The translations under genes were made by a program, and so were the position numbers. Shown here in pieces: positions 36,577-44,942 of a DNA stretch of 64,000 nt; position 1 is the stretch's first letter, and each line of letters starts with the position of its first letter. The notes under the pieces were generated by a model. The model was not told the origin of the DNA. It saw only the letters and a program-made list of their open reading frames with translations, and did not search any database. Origin of the DNA: Bordetella flabilis (GTDB lineage Bacteria; Pseudomonadota; Gammaproteobacteria; Burkholderiales; Burkholderiaceae_B); contig NZ_CP016172.1 in assembly GCF_001676725.1 (NCBI RefSeq), forward strand, positions 186,001 to 250,000, in the 5' to 3' direction.

Positions 36577-37686
36577 ATGATACGGACAGGAATGCGGAAC
36601 GTGCTGGATCCATTGCGCCGGACCGGTGGCCGCGCGGCATCACGGCCGGCCTATGCCCGGCCCGGAACAGGCCGCGACGAATCGCGGTCATCGTCACGCC
36701 GCGCGGCGGCCGGTCGGAGACTGCGGCCCTTCGCAAGGCTGGCGGCGCTGCTGGGGCTGGCCCTGGCGGCGGGCGCCCCGGCGTGGGCGGTCTACCCCGA
36801 ACGGCCCATCAACCTCATCGTTTCCTATGGCCCTGGGGGAGGGACCGACCTGGTCGCGCGGATGATGGGACCCTTTTTGCAGAAGTACCTGGGCGGCGAT
36901 GCACGGATCGTGGTGCTGAACCGGCCCGGCGCCGGCGGTGCGATCGGCTTCGCCGAACTGGCGAACGCCGCGCCGGACGGCTACACGATCGGGTTCCTGA
37001 ATACGCCGAACGTCCTGACGGCGCCCATGGAGCGGCAAACCACCTTCACCTGGCAGAGCTTCGACCTGCTGGGCAACCTCGTGGATGACCCGGGCGCCTT
37101 CACCGTGCGCAAGGGCAGCGAGATCACGACGCTGGCCGACCTTGCCAAGTACGCCAAGGCGAATCCGGGCAAGGTGACGGTGGGGACGACGGGCACGGGG
37201 TCCGACGACCACATCGCCATGCTGCAGTTCCAGCGCGCCACGGGGACGACGCTCACGCACGTGCCGTACAAGGGCGCGGGTGAAGTCCGCGGCGCGATGG
37301 ACAGCGGGCAGATCGTCGTGGGCGCCATGAACGTCGGCGAGGCCCTGCAGTACATCAAGGGCGGCAGCGCCCTGGTTTTCCTGGGGCAGATGAGCAAGAC
37401 GCGGTCTGCGCTGGCGCCGGATGTGCCCACGTTCGCAGAGCAGGGCTACAAGCTGGAACAGGCCTCGCTGCGCGGGCTCGCGGCGCCGAAGGGACTGCCG
37501 GCCGACATACGGGAGAAGCTGGTCGAGGCGGTACGCAAAACCGCGCAGGACCCGGCGTTCCAGCAGAAGGCGGCGGAGCTCTACGCGCCCTTGCGCTACC
37601 TTGCGCCGGCCGAGTATTCCGCGGAACTGCGCGCCACGGAGACGGAATATCGCGCCCTGTGGCAAGCCATGCCGTGGAAGGAGTAG
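36577..37686 (+). CDS. Tripartite tricarboxylate transporter receptor (Bug family) 7, long N-terminus
   Basis: 369 residues. AAGGAGG is 5 bases before the ATG, so this start is well supported. The first 48 residues are Arg-rich and polar, then a hydrophobic signal core (LAALLGLALAAGAPAWA) follows. This gives an unusually long n-region for a Bug receptor. Mature part: INLIVSYGPGGGTDLVARMMG, APDGYTIGFL, HVPYKGAGEVRGAMDSG. It probably works with the D-2-hydroxyacid dehydrogenase gene just upstream. Confidence 0.9.
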   Translation: MIRTGMRNVLDPLRRTGGRAASRPAYARPGTGRDESRSSSRRAAAGRRLRPFARLAALLGLALAAGAPAWAVYPERPINLIVSYGPGGGTDLVARMMGPFLQKYLGGDARIVVLNRPGAGGAIGFAELANAAPDGYTIGFLNTPNVLTAPMERQTTFTWQSFDLLGNLVDDPGAFTVRKGSEITTLADLAKYAKANPGKVTVGTTGTGSDDHIAMLQFQRATGTTLTHVPYKGAGEVRGAMDSGQIVVGAMNVGEALQYIKGGSALVFLGQMSKTRSALAPDVPTFAEQGYKLEQASLRGLAAPKGLPADIREKLVEAVRKTAQDPAFQQKAAELYAPLRYLAPAEYSAELRATETEYRALWQAMPWKE

Positions 37687-37773
37687 CCGGGATGCGGTAG
37701 CGAAAAACGGTCGTGAGGAGGTGGGGCGGGCCGGTCGCGCGGCTTCAGGGGGCCGCCGCCCGTCGCCGCGCCG

Positions 37774-38985
37774 CTATCCGAGCGGAACCAGGAACGACTT
37801 ATCCAGTTCCTGCAGCCGCGTGATGCCCAGCATGGCCATGTCGCGCGAGACCTCGTCCTGGATCAGCTTCAGCGCATGGCGCACGCCGTCCTGGCCGGCC
37901 ACCGCGGCCGCGTAGTTGAACGGCCTTCCGACGAAGACGCAGCGCGCGCCCAGCGCGATCGCCTTGAGCGTGTCGGTGCCGCGACGCACGCCGCTATCGA
38001 ACATCACGGCCATGTCGCCCGCCTGCGCGACGACGTCTTCCAGCACGCGCAGGGGCGATACGGCGCCGTCCAGCTGGCGGCCGCCATGGTTCGAGACAAT
38101 GACGCCGTCCATGCCGAGCGCGCGCGCCTTGAGGGCGTCGGCCGGGTCCAGGATGCCCTTGATCACCATGGTCCCTTTCCAGCGCTCGCGGATGCGGGCG
38201 ACGTGGGTCCAGTTCAGGTGCCCGCGATCCGAGAAATCGCGCAGGACGTTGCGCGACAGGATGGGCGCGCCGCGCGTCGCGTAGTTGTTCTCGAAGTGCG
38301 GCATGCCGTGCTTGAGCAGGGTGCGCGCGAAGGTGCCGGCCAGCCAGCGCGGGTGGGTGATGCCCTGCCACGCCAGGTCCAGGCTGGGCCGCAGCGGAGT
38401 GCTGAAGCCGGTGCGTACATTGTTCTCGCGGTTGGCCTGCGTCGGCGTATCGACCGTCAGCACCAATGTCTGCACGCCGGCGGCGGCGACGCGGTCGATC
38501 AGCGCCGCGATCTGCGCATCGTCGCCCGGCAAATAGGCCTGGAACCAGGTGCCGGGCGCCTGCGCCATGACGTCTTCCAGGCGGATCAGCGATGAGCCGC
38601 TCATGATGCTGGGCACATTGGCTTCCCGGGCGGCGCGGGCCAGCACGATGTCGCCGCGATAGGCGGTCAGCGCGGTAATGCCCATGGGCGCGATGCCCAC
38701 GGGGCTGGCGTAGCGCCGGCCGAAAATTTCCACATCCTGGCTGCGGGCCGAAACGTCGACCAGCACGCGCGGCTTGAAGCCGTATCGCGCGAACGCCGCG
38801 CGATTGTCGCGTTCGGATTGCCCGTCCTCGACCGATCCGTGCACATAGCCGAAGACCGGGCGCGGCAGGTGCCGCCGTGCGGCGGTCTCGAAGTCCTGCA
38901 GTGAAAGAAAGCGCTTCATGCGACGGTCGGCGCGGACCGGGGCGGCGGCGCTCGCATGCGCCGGTTTGGCCAGGGAAGTGGACAT
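37774..38985 (-). CDS. FMN-dependent alpha-hydroxy-acid oxidase/dehydrogenase 2
   Basis: 403 residues from the ATG at 38985; an alternative ATG at 38919 (MKRFLSLQDFETAARRHLP) fits the family start as well. Catalytic and FMN regions: VIVSNHGGRQLDGAVSPLRVLE with the active His, MFDSGVRRGTDTLKAIALGA. It is closely related to the third oxidase (57242), sharing for example 'MPHFENNYATRGAPI' in both. A 2-hydroxy acid such as mandelate or lactate is the likely substrate. A LysR gene diverges from it. Confidence 0.9.
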   Translation of the reverse strand: MSTSLAKPAHASAAAPVRADRRMKRFLSLQDFETAARRHLPRPVFGYVHGSVEDGQSERDNRAAFARYGFKPRVLVDVSARSQDVEIFGRRYASPVGIAPMGITALTAYRGDIVLARAAREANVPSIMSGSSLIRLEDVMAQAPGTWFQAYLPGDDAQIAALIDRVAAAGVQTLVLTVDTPTQANRENNVRTGFSTPLRPSLDLAWQGITHPRWLAGTFARTLLKHGMPHFENNYATRGAPILSRNVLRDFSDRGHLNWTHVARIRERWKGTMVIKGILDPADALKARALGMDGVIVSNHGGRQLDGAVSPLRVLEDVVAQAGDMAVMFDSGVRRGTDTLKAIALGARCVFVGRPFNYAAAVAGQDGVRHALKLIQDEVSRDMAMLGITRLQELDKSFLVPLG

Positions 38986-39082
38986 CGTGCGGGGTATCGA
39001 AAAAGGGCGTGAAGAAAGGGGGCGGCCGGAGCGCGCCAGCGCGGCGGTCGCGGCCGACGGCAACGGGGGCGTGCGAGCGACT

Positions 39083-39115
39083 ATATCGGCTAGTAAAGTT
39101 AGAATAAAGCGATAT
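39083..39115. promoter_or_regulatory. Inverted repeat between oxidase 2 and LysR A
   Basis: ATATCG (39083-39088) and CGATAT (39110-39115) form a 6-bp inverted repeat with a 21-bp spacer in the AT-rich part of the 174-bp divergent gap. A LysR site here would be normal. Inference. Confidence 0.4.
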
Positions 39116-39159
39116 TAAGTGGTGTTGTTTGTCCGCTTTTTCTCAACATTCAGGTTGTC

Positions 39160-40059
39160 GTGACTCTCAAGCAATTGGAAGCGTTCTACTGGGCGGCCAC
39201 GTGCAAGAACTTCGCCGTGGCTGCCCAGCGTCTGGATATCTCCGTGTCGTCGCTCTCCAAGCGCATCGGCGAACTGGAATCCACCATTGGAGCGCCGCTC
39301 TTCAACCGCGACAACCGTAGCGCCGTGCTGACGCCGCTGGGCGAGCGCATGTTGCCGCACGCGCGCGATGTCCTGGGCGCGGCCGAGCACTTCATGCGCC
39401 GGGCCAACGATGCGCGCGCCCTGTCCGGCCGTTGCCGCTTCGGCGTGGGGGAGCTGACGTCGCTGACCTGGATGCCGCGCCTGATCGCCATGATCCAGCA
39501 GGCGCATCCCAACCTGACGGTGGAGCCGCACGCCAACCTGGGCCAGGCGCTCGAAGTGATGCTGGAGAACGGCGAACTGGATTTCGCCATCATTGCCGGG
39601 CCGTCGACGCGCACCGCCATCGCGTCCCACGCGATCGGCGTGGCGGAGTTCATCTGGGTGGCGGCGCCGCATCGCTACCTGGACGATCCGCCCGTGCGCG
39701 CCGAGCAGGTCGCGGATGCAACCCTCATCACCCTGCCCAACAGTGCCGGTACGGTGCGCATCCTGGATGAATGGCTGACCGAGCACCACGTCCGCATCAG
39801 CCGCCGCATGACTTGCGAGAATCTCGGCGCCGTGGCGGGGATGCTGCGCGAAGGGCTGGGCGTCGGCTTCCTGCCCAAGGCCTGGGCACGTACCCTGGTC
39901 CAGCGTGGCTACCTGATGGAGCTCGTCGCGCTGCCTCCGCTGCGGCCGCTGCAATACACCTTCCAATGGCGGCGCGACGACACGCGCGCCATGGTGCAGC
40001 AACTGCGCGATATCGCGGTGCGCGCCGTGGATTTCGACATCACGCCCTGCCTGGTGTGA
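39160..40059 (+). CDS. LysR family regulator A (convergent paralog pair)
   Basis: 299 residues from a GTG start. The DNA-binding domain is LKQLEAFYWAATCKNFAVAAQRLDISVSSLSKRIGELE; the effector domain starts near CRFGVGELTSLTWMPRLIAM. The neighbouring LysR B has the same length, the same GTG start and the same overall layout; 'TLKQLEAFY' and 'SSLSKRIGELE' are identical. LysR A is divergent from alpha-hydroxy-acid oxidase 2 and so probably controls it. It ends 4 bases before LysR B's stop. Confidence 0.92.
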   Translation: MTLKQLEAFYWAATCKNFAVAAQRLDISVSSLSKRIGELESTIGAPLFNRDNRSAVLTPLGERMLPHARDVLGAAEHFMRRANDARALSGRCRFGVGELTSLTWMPRLIAMIQQAHPNLTVEPHANLGQALEVMLENGELDFAIIAGPSTRTAIASHAIGVAEFIWVAAPHRYLDDPPVRAEQVADATLITLPNSAGTVRILDEWLTEHHVRISRRMTCENLGAVAGMLREGLGVGFLPKAWARTLVQRGYLMELVALPPLRPLQYTFQWRRDDTRAMVQQLRDIAVRAVDFDITPCLV

Positions 40060-40063
40060 CGCG

Positions 40064-40963
40064 CTACCACAGCGGATGCAAGGCGCCGAAGTCGACTTCC
40101 TCGATCACGCGCTGGCGCATGGCCGCCACCACCGGGCGGATGTCGTCGCGGCGGCACTGGAACGAGTAGTGCAGGGGGCGCAGCGTCGGCTGGCTTTCTA
40201 TGGCGCGTATGGCGCGCTTTTCGTGTAGCGGTCCCAGCCACCCTTCGGGGAAGTAGGAGACGCCGATGCCGGCGGCCACCATGCCGCTGATGGCGCCCAT
40301 GTTGTTGCAGATGAGCCGGCGCGAGATCGCGATGTTGTTCTCCTGCACCCAGGCCTCGAACAAACGCGTGGAGCCTGCGCCGGGCGGCATGGTGATGACC
40401 GTCATTTCCTGCAGATGCGCCGGCGTCAGCATGCGCACGCCCTGCAACTGCGAGGCGGCGCCGGCCCAGCTGTAGCGCACCTCGGCGATGGTGTGGGAGG
40501 CCACCGCCGGGCGCGAGGACCACCCGGCTACCACGGCGAAGTCCAGTTCGCCGCCTTCCACCCGATGTTCCAGGTTCTGCCCCACGTCCACATGCGGCTC
40601 CAGGCGCAGGTCAGGGTAGTCGCGCCGGCAGCGCGCCACGAAGCGAGGCAGCCAGCTCATGGCGGCCAGCTCCCCCATGCCGAAGCGGCAGACGCCCTGC
40701 AGGCCGTCGCTGCCGCCGACGGTGGAGCGCGCGCGGTTGACCGCGCCCAGGATGTCGCGCGCCATGGGAAGCAGGGTTTCGCCGGCCGCGGTCAGCAGGG
40801 ACCGGTGGCCGCGCCGGTCGAACAGCGCCTTGCCCAGGTCCGCTTCCAGCTCGCCGATCCGCTTGGACAGCGACGACTGGGACAGATGCAGCTGCGCCGC
40901 GGCGGCGGCGAAGCTGCTGGACATGGCGGCGGCGTAGAAGGCTTCGAGCTGCTTGAGCGTCAC
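40064..40963 (-). CDS. LysR family regulator B (convergent paralog pair)
   Basis: 299 residues from a GTG start. HTH region FAAAAAQLHLSQSSLSKRIGELEADLGKALF; effector domain CRFGMGELAAMSWLPRFVAR. It is a paralog of LysR A and converges with it, with only 4 bases between the two stops. LysR B is divergent from a Bug-HIBADH-DUF427 gene set across 159 bp, which is its likely target. The pair looks like an inverted duplication that later diverged. Confidence 0.92.
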   Translation of the reverse strand: MTLKQLEAFYAAAMSSSFAAAAAQLHLSQSSLSKRIGELEADLGKALFDRRGHRSLLTAAGETLLPMARDILGAVNRARSTVGGSDGLQGVCRFGMGELAAMSWLPRFVARCRRDYPDLRLEPHVDVGQNLEHRVEGGELDFAVVAGWSSRPAVASHTIAEVRYSWAGAASQLQGVRMLTPAHLQEMTVITMPPGAGSTRLFEAWVQENNIAISRRLICNNMGAISGMVAAGIGVSYFPEGWLGPLHEKRAIRAIESQPTLRPLHYSFQCRRDDIRPVVAAMRQRVIEEVDFGALHPLW

Positions 40964-41122
40964 GGCGTGTGTTTTATGAAGAAAAGCGATGGAGTTCCTG
41001 GGAAATTTATCACTTTCGTCTCTATTTTGATGTTGCTAGAGTGGCGGCGACACAGGCCAGGAAACATGCCTGCATGCGCCCAGGCGCCGCAACGCTGCCC
41101 CGCAGAGGGCGGAGGAGACCCA

Positions 41123-42091
41123 ATGAAAGTCCTGATGCAACGGCTCGCGGCCGGCTTGTTGGCCGCCGCATCGGCCAGTCCGGTACTGGCCCAGGCCTGG
41201 ACGCCGACCCGGCCCATAGAAATATTGGTGGGTTTCGCGCCGGGCGGTTCGGCGGATCAGATCGCGCGCCAGCTTGCGCTGGCGGTCAAGGACACGGTGC
41301 CGGTGCCCGTCGTCGTGGTCAACAAGCCGGGCGTGGCCGGCGTGCTGGCCGCACAGGACATCGCCAACGCCAAGCCGGACGGCTATAAGTTGTTCGTCGG
41401 CGGCGGCAGCGAAACCACGTCGGTGGGCAACCACCAGAAGATTTCCTACGACGCGCGAAGCGATTTCCGCCCCGTGCTGAAGGTGGCGCGCCTGCCCTCC
41501 GTCCTGGCGGTCCCGGTCAATTCGCCCTACAAGGACATGCGCGCACTGATCGAGGCGGCACGCGCCAGGCCGGGTGCGCTGAGCTATGGCTCCACCGGCG
41601 AAGGCAGCCTGTTCCATTCGACCATGCTGGCGTTCGAGGCCAATAGCGGCCTGCGTTTCCTGCACGTGCCTTACAAGGGCGCGGCCGATTCGCTGACGGC
41701 GCTCGCGGCGGGACAACTCGACATGGCGTTCGGCGCGCCGGAGGAGCTGAAGGCGCTGATGGATGCCGGCAAGATAAGGCCCATCGCGCTGTTTTCGAAG
41801 TCGCGCGCGCCTTCCATGCCGGACATTCCAACGGTGGCGGAGTTGGGTTACCCCGTGGCGCTGGACAACATGAAGGGATTGCTGGCGCCGGCCGGCCTGC
41901 CCGATCCTGTGTACGCCTACCTGAACAAGGTCTTCCATGACGCGCTGTCCAGCCCGTCGTGGCAGGCGTATGCGGCGCGCAGCGGCTTGACCACCGACTA
42001 CGCCGATGGCCCGGCATTCCAGCAAGAGATCGCGGAAAGCTATGCGCTGATCGGCAGCTCGCTGCAGAAGATCCGCGGCGCCACCCAGTAA
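41123..42091 (+). CDS. Tripartite tricarboxylate transporter receptor (Bug family) 8
   Basis: 322 residues with a signal peptide (LAAGLLAAASASPVLAQ). Bug marks: IEILVGFAPGGSADQIARQLALAV, VVVNKPGVAGVLAAQDIANAKPDGYKLFV, HVPYKGAADSLTALAAGQLD. The ATG at 41123 has GGAGGAGAC before it. It heads the Bug-HIBADH-DUF427 group and is divergent from LysR B. Confidence 0.92.
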   Translation: MKVLMQRLAAGLLAAASASPVLAQAWTPTRPIEILVGFAPGGSADQIARQLALAVKDTVPVPVVVVNKPGVAGVLAAQDIANAKPDGYKLFVGGGSETTSVGNHQKISYDARSDFRPVLKVARLPSVLAVPVNSPYKDMRALIEAARARPGALSYGSTGEGSLFHSTMLAFEANSGLRFLHVPYKGAADSLTALAAGQLDMAFGAPEELKALMDAGKIRPIALFSKSRAPSMPDIPTVAELGYPVALDNMKGLLAPAGLPDPVYAYLNKVFHDALSSPSWQAYAARSGLTTDYADGPAFQQEIAESYALIGSSLQKIRGATQ

Positions 42092-42149
42092 GGGCGATGC
42101 CGCGGCCATCGGGGCCGCGCGTCACGCCCTCAGGATCCAGGAGAAGTTC

Positions 42150-43088
42150 ATGACGGCAAATGAGCCGGCCCAGGCCGTAGGTTTCATCGGGCTGGGCGTG
42201 ATGGGGCGCGGCATGGCGATGAGCCTGCTGCGCAGGGGTTTCGAGGTGACGGTTCACAACCGTACCCGCGCGGCCGAAGCGCCGCTCGCGGCCGCGGGCG
42301 CCAAGACGGCCGCTTCGCCGGCCGAGATCGGCGGCCAGGTGCGCGTGGTCATGCTGTGCCTGAGCGATACGCAGGCCGTGCAAGCGGTGCTGTTCGGCCC
42401 CGAGGGCCTGGCGCAGACCCTGGCGGCCGGATCCTGCGTCATCGACACCAGTACGATCGAGGCGCAGGCCACGCGCCAGTACGCGCGACAACTGGCCGAA
42501 CGCGGTATCGCCTTGCTGGACGCGCCGGTCAGCGGCGGGCAGCAGGCCGCGGAGAAAGGAGAGCTGAGCTGCATGGTGGGCGGCGAGCTGGCGGCCTTCG
42601 AGCAATGCCGTCCTTATCTGGAGGCCATCGCCACCCGGGTATTGCGCATGGGCGACAGTGGCGCCGGGCAGGTCGCCAAGGCCTGCAACCAGGTCGCCGT
42701 CAGCGCGGTGCTGCTGGGCGTGAGCGAGGCCTTCGCGCTGGCGCGCAGCAACGGCGTCGATCCGGCGGTCGTGCGTGAAGCGCTGCTGGGTGGCGCGGCG
42801 CGCAGCTTCATGCTGGAGAAAAACGCCATGCGCCTGCTCCAGGGGGATTATCGGCCGGGCTTTCGCGCCGAACTGATGCGCAAGGACCTGCGGCTGGCGG
42901 TGGCCTGCGCGCAGGAGGCGGGCGCGTATACCCCCGTGGCGGCCACGGCGTTGCAAGTGCTGCAGGCGGTGTGCAACACTGGCCACGGCCAGGACGACTG
43001 GAGCCGCGTCGGCTGGCTGATCGACACCCTATCCACACCGGCCAGCGCCGATCCCGCCACGGGCGGCGAGCCAGGAGGCGGGGCGTGA
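42150..43088 (+). CDS. NAD(P)-dependent beta-hydroxyacid dehydrogenase (3-hydroxyisobutyrate dehydrogenase family)
   Basis: 312 residues. NAD site: GFIGLGVMGRGMAMSLLRRGF. Substrate site: DAPVSGGQQAAEKGELSCMVGG. Catalytic Lys lies in GAGQVAKACNQ. Members oxidise 3-hydroxyisobutyrate, tartronate semialdehyde or similar beta-hydroxy acids. It follows the Bug 8 gene by 58 bases on the same strand, so the Bug ligand is likely its substrate or a close precursor. Confidence 0.9.
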   Translation: MTANEPAQAVGFIGLGVMGRGMAMSLLRRGFEVTVHNRTRAAEAPLAAAGAKTAASPAEIGGQVRVVMLCLSDTQAVQAVLFGPEGLAQTLAAGSCVIDTSTIEAQATRQYARQLAERGIALLDAPVSGGQQAAEKGELSCMVGGELAAFEQCRPYLEAIATRVLRMGDSGAGQVAKACNQVAVSAVLLGVSEAFALARSNGVDPAVVREALLGGAARSFMLEKNAMRLLQGDYRPGFRAELMRKDLRLAVACAQEAGAYTPVAATALQVLQAVCNTGHGQDDWSRVGWLIDTLSTPASADPATGGEPGGGA

Positions 43089-43162
43089 ACCCGCCCTGAT
43101 ACCTCCGGCGTCCCGTCATCCGGCCGCGGCGATGTCCCGCATCTTCAGACAGGAGCACCGAC

Positions 43163-43540
43163 ATGAAGCCCGTCAAAACGCCCGGACCCGACCATCCCAT
43201 CACCATCGAGCGCAACCCCAACCGCATCGTCGTGCGGGTAGGGGACCGGGTCATCGCCGACACGCGCGATGCCCTGACCCTGCGCGAAGCGAACTATCCG
43301 CCGGTGCAATACATCCCGCGCAAGGACGCCGACATGTCCCTGCTGGAGCGCAGCGACCACACGACGTATTGCCCGTACAAGGGTGACTGCGCGTACTTCG
43401 GCATTCCGGCCGGCGGCGAGCGGACGGCCAATGCGGTGTGGACGTACGAATCGCCGCACCCGGCCGTGGCGGAGATTGCCGGCCACCTCGCTTTCTACCC
43501 CGACCGTGTCGACGCGATCGAGGAAGCACCGGCAAGGTAA
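43163..43540 (+). CDS. DUF427 domain protein
   Basis: 125 residues, one DUF427 domain: RIVVRVGDRVIADTRDALTLREANYPPVQYIPRKDAD, then YCPYKGDCAYFGI, then VWTYESPHPAVAEIAGHLAFYPDRVD. The YCPYKG and 'FYPDRV' motifs are typical. The function is unproven. It is third in the LysR B-controlled group. It ends only 5 bases before the convergent lyase gene, so the two transcripts must overlap. Confidence 0.88.
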   Translation: MKPVKTPGPDHPITIERNPNRIVVRVGDRVIADTRDALTLREANYPPVQYIPRKDADMSLLERSDHTTYCPYKGDCAYFGIPAGGERTANAVWTYESPHPAVAEIAGHLAFYPDRVDAIEEAPAR

Positions 43541-43545
43541 TCGCT

Positions 43546-44409
43546 TTATTCGTACTTCTTGCCCAGCGCCAGCAGTTCCGGCGTGCCGATCAAGGCGTTC
43601 AACTGATCGAAGTCCAGCATGGCGTCGCGCCAGGGCGCCGTGGTGCCGTGTTCGTGCAGGCTGCCGTAGTAGCGTTGCAGCATGTGCGATACGGCCCGCG
43701 CGGTTCCGCCCGGGAAGATGACGATGGAAAAGCCCCTGGCGGCCAGCTCGCCCGCGCTTTTCACCGGCGTCATGCCGCCTTCCACCATATTGGCCAGCAG
43801 CGGTACCCGCCCCGCGAATCGCCGGCATGCGGCGTCCATGTGCGCGTCGGTACGCAGGGCTTCCACGAAGATGGCGTCCACGCCGCAGGCCAGGTATTGT
43901 TCGGCGCGGTCGAGCGCGGCGTCCAGGCCTTCCGTCGCCAGGGCGTCCGTGCGCGCCAGGATCAGCGTATCGCTGCTGGCGCGGGCGTCCAGCGCCGCCC
44001 GCAGCTTGCCGCACATCTCGGCGGCGGGGACGACGCTTTTGCCCGCCAGGTGTCCGCAGCGCTTGGGGAAGCCCTGGTCTTCCAGCTGGATCATCGCCGC
44101 GCCGGCACGTTCGAACCCGCGCACGGTGCGCTGCACGTTCAGCGCATTGCCGAAGCCCGTGTCGCCATCGACGATGACCGGGATCGAAACGCGTTCGGTG
44201 ATGCGGGCAAGGGTCTGCTCGACCTCGGTATAGGTCGTCAGGCCCACGTCCGAACGCCCCAGGCGGGTATAGGCGATGGAGGCGCCGGACAGGTACAGCG
44301 CCTGGAAGCCCGCCTGCTCGGCGATGAGCGCGGACAGGGCGTCATAGACACCGGGAGCAAGCACGGACTGGCCGGCCTGGAGTGATTCCTTGAGCGTGCT
44401 TGGCATCAT
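43546..44409 (-). CDS. Isocitrate lyase/PEP mutase family C-C lyase
   Basis: 287 residues. The catalytic loop is KRCGHLAGKSV, the K[KR]CGH pattern of true lyases such as 2-methylisocitrate lyase PrpB, rather than of PEP mutases. Metal-binding Asp lie in VDGDTGFGNALN and a Glu in IQLEDQGFPKRC. It cleaves a 2-hydroxy- or methyl-branched dicarboxylate into pyruvate or glyoxylate plus another acid. The start overlaps the aconitase-like small subunit stop (ATGA). As the last gene of the operon it probably acts after the hydratase. Candidate match: 2,3-dimethylmalate lyase or methylisocitrate lyase. Confidence 0.88.
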   Translation of the reverse strand: MMPSTLKESLQAGQSVLAPGVYDALSALIAEQAGFQALYLSGASIAYTRLGRSDVGLTTYTEVEQTLARITERVSIPVIVDGDTGFGNALNVQRTVRGFERAGAAMIQLEDQGFPKRCGHLAGKSVVPAAEMCGKLRAALDARASSDTLILARTDALATEGLDAALDRAEQYLACGVDAIFVEALRTDAHMDAACRRFAGRVPLLANMVEGGMTPVKSAGELAARGFSIVIFPGGTARAVSHMLQRYYGSLHEHGTTAPWRDAMLDFDQLNALIGTPELLALGKKYE

Positions 44410-44942
44410 GCCCTCATGGGGTGGGGTTTGAGCGTGCCGTCGGCGAGCCGGCGCTTGAGCAGGTTGAGCAGTCCGCCGGCATTCACCATGTCGCGCAGGA
44501 AATCGGGAATCGGCGCGCACGGCAGGATGCGGCCGTCGTCGCGCACCACGCGGCTGCCCGGCAGGTCGACGGCGACGTGATCGCCTTCGCCGAGGACTTC
44601 GGCGTCGGGACAGGTCAGCAGCAGCAGGCCGACATTGAAGGCGTTGCGGAAGTAAAGCCCGCTGAAGCTGGGCGCGATGACGGCGCGCACCCCCAGGGTG
44701 ACCAGCGCCGCGGCGGCCTGCTCGCGCGACGAGCCGATGCCGAAGTTCGGCCCCGCCACGATGACATCGCCCGGCCGCACGCCGCCGGCGAAGTCCGGCC
44801 TTACGCGCTCCAGGCAATGCCGGGCGATTTCGTCGATGCCGAACTTCATGTAGGCGCCGGGCGCCAGCTGGTCCGTATCGACATCCGCGCCCAGCCGCCA
44901 TACGCGATGGGGCGCGTTCGTGTCCTGCGGCTGCGTCGTCAT
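44406..44942 (-). CDS. Aconitase-family small subunit (LeuD/DmdB-like)
   Basis: 178 residues, the swivel domain of the aconitase family. VWRLGADVDTDQLAPGAYM and VAGPNFGIGSSREQAAAAL are typical, including the GSSRE substrate motif. It pairs with the large subunit gene upstream (ATGA overlap). In leucine synthesis this would be LeuD, but the operon carries no leuA or leuB gene and contains a lyase and a Bug receptor, so a different hydro-lyase, such as dimethylmaleate or citraconate hydratase, is inferred. Confidence 0.87.
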   Translation of the reverse strand: MTTQPQDTNAPHRVWRLGADVDTDQLAPGAYMKFGIDEIARHCLERVRPDFAGGVRPGDVIVAGPNFGIGSSREQAAAALVTLGVRAVIAPSFSGLYFRNAFNVGLLLLTCPDAEVLGEGDHVAVDLPGSRVVRDDGRILPCAPIPDFLRDMVNAGGLLNLLKRRLADGTLKPHPMRA

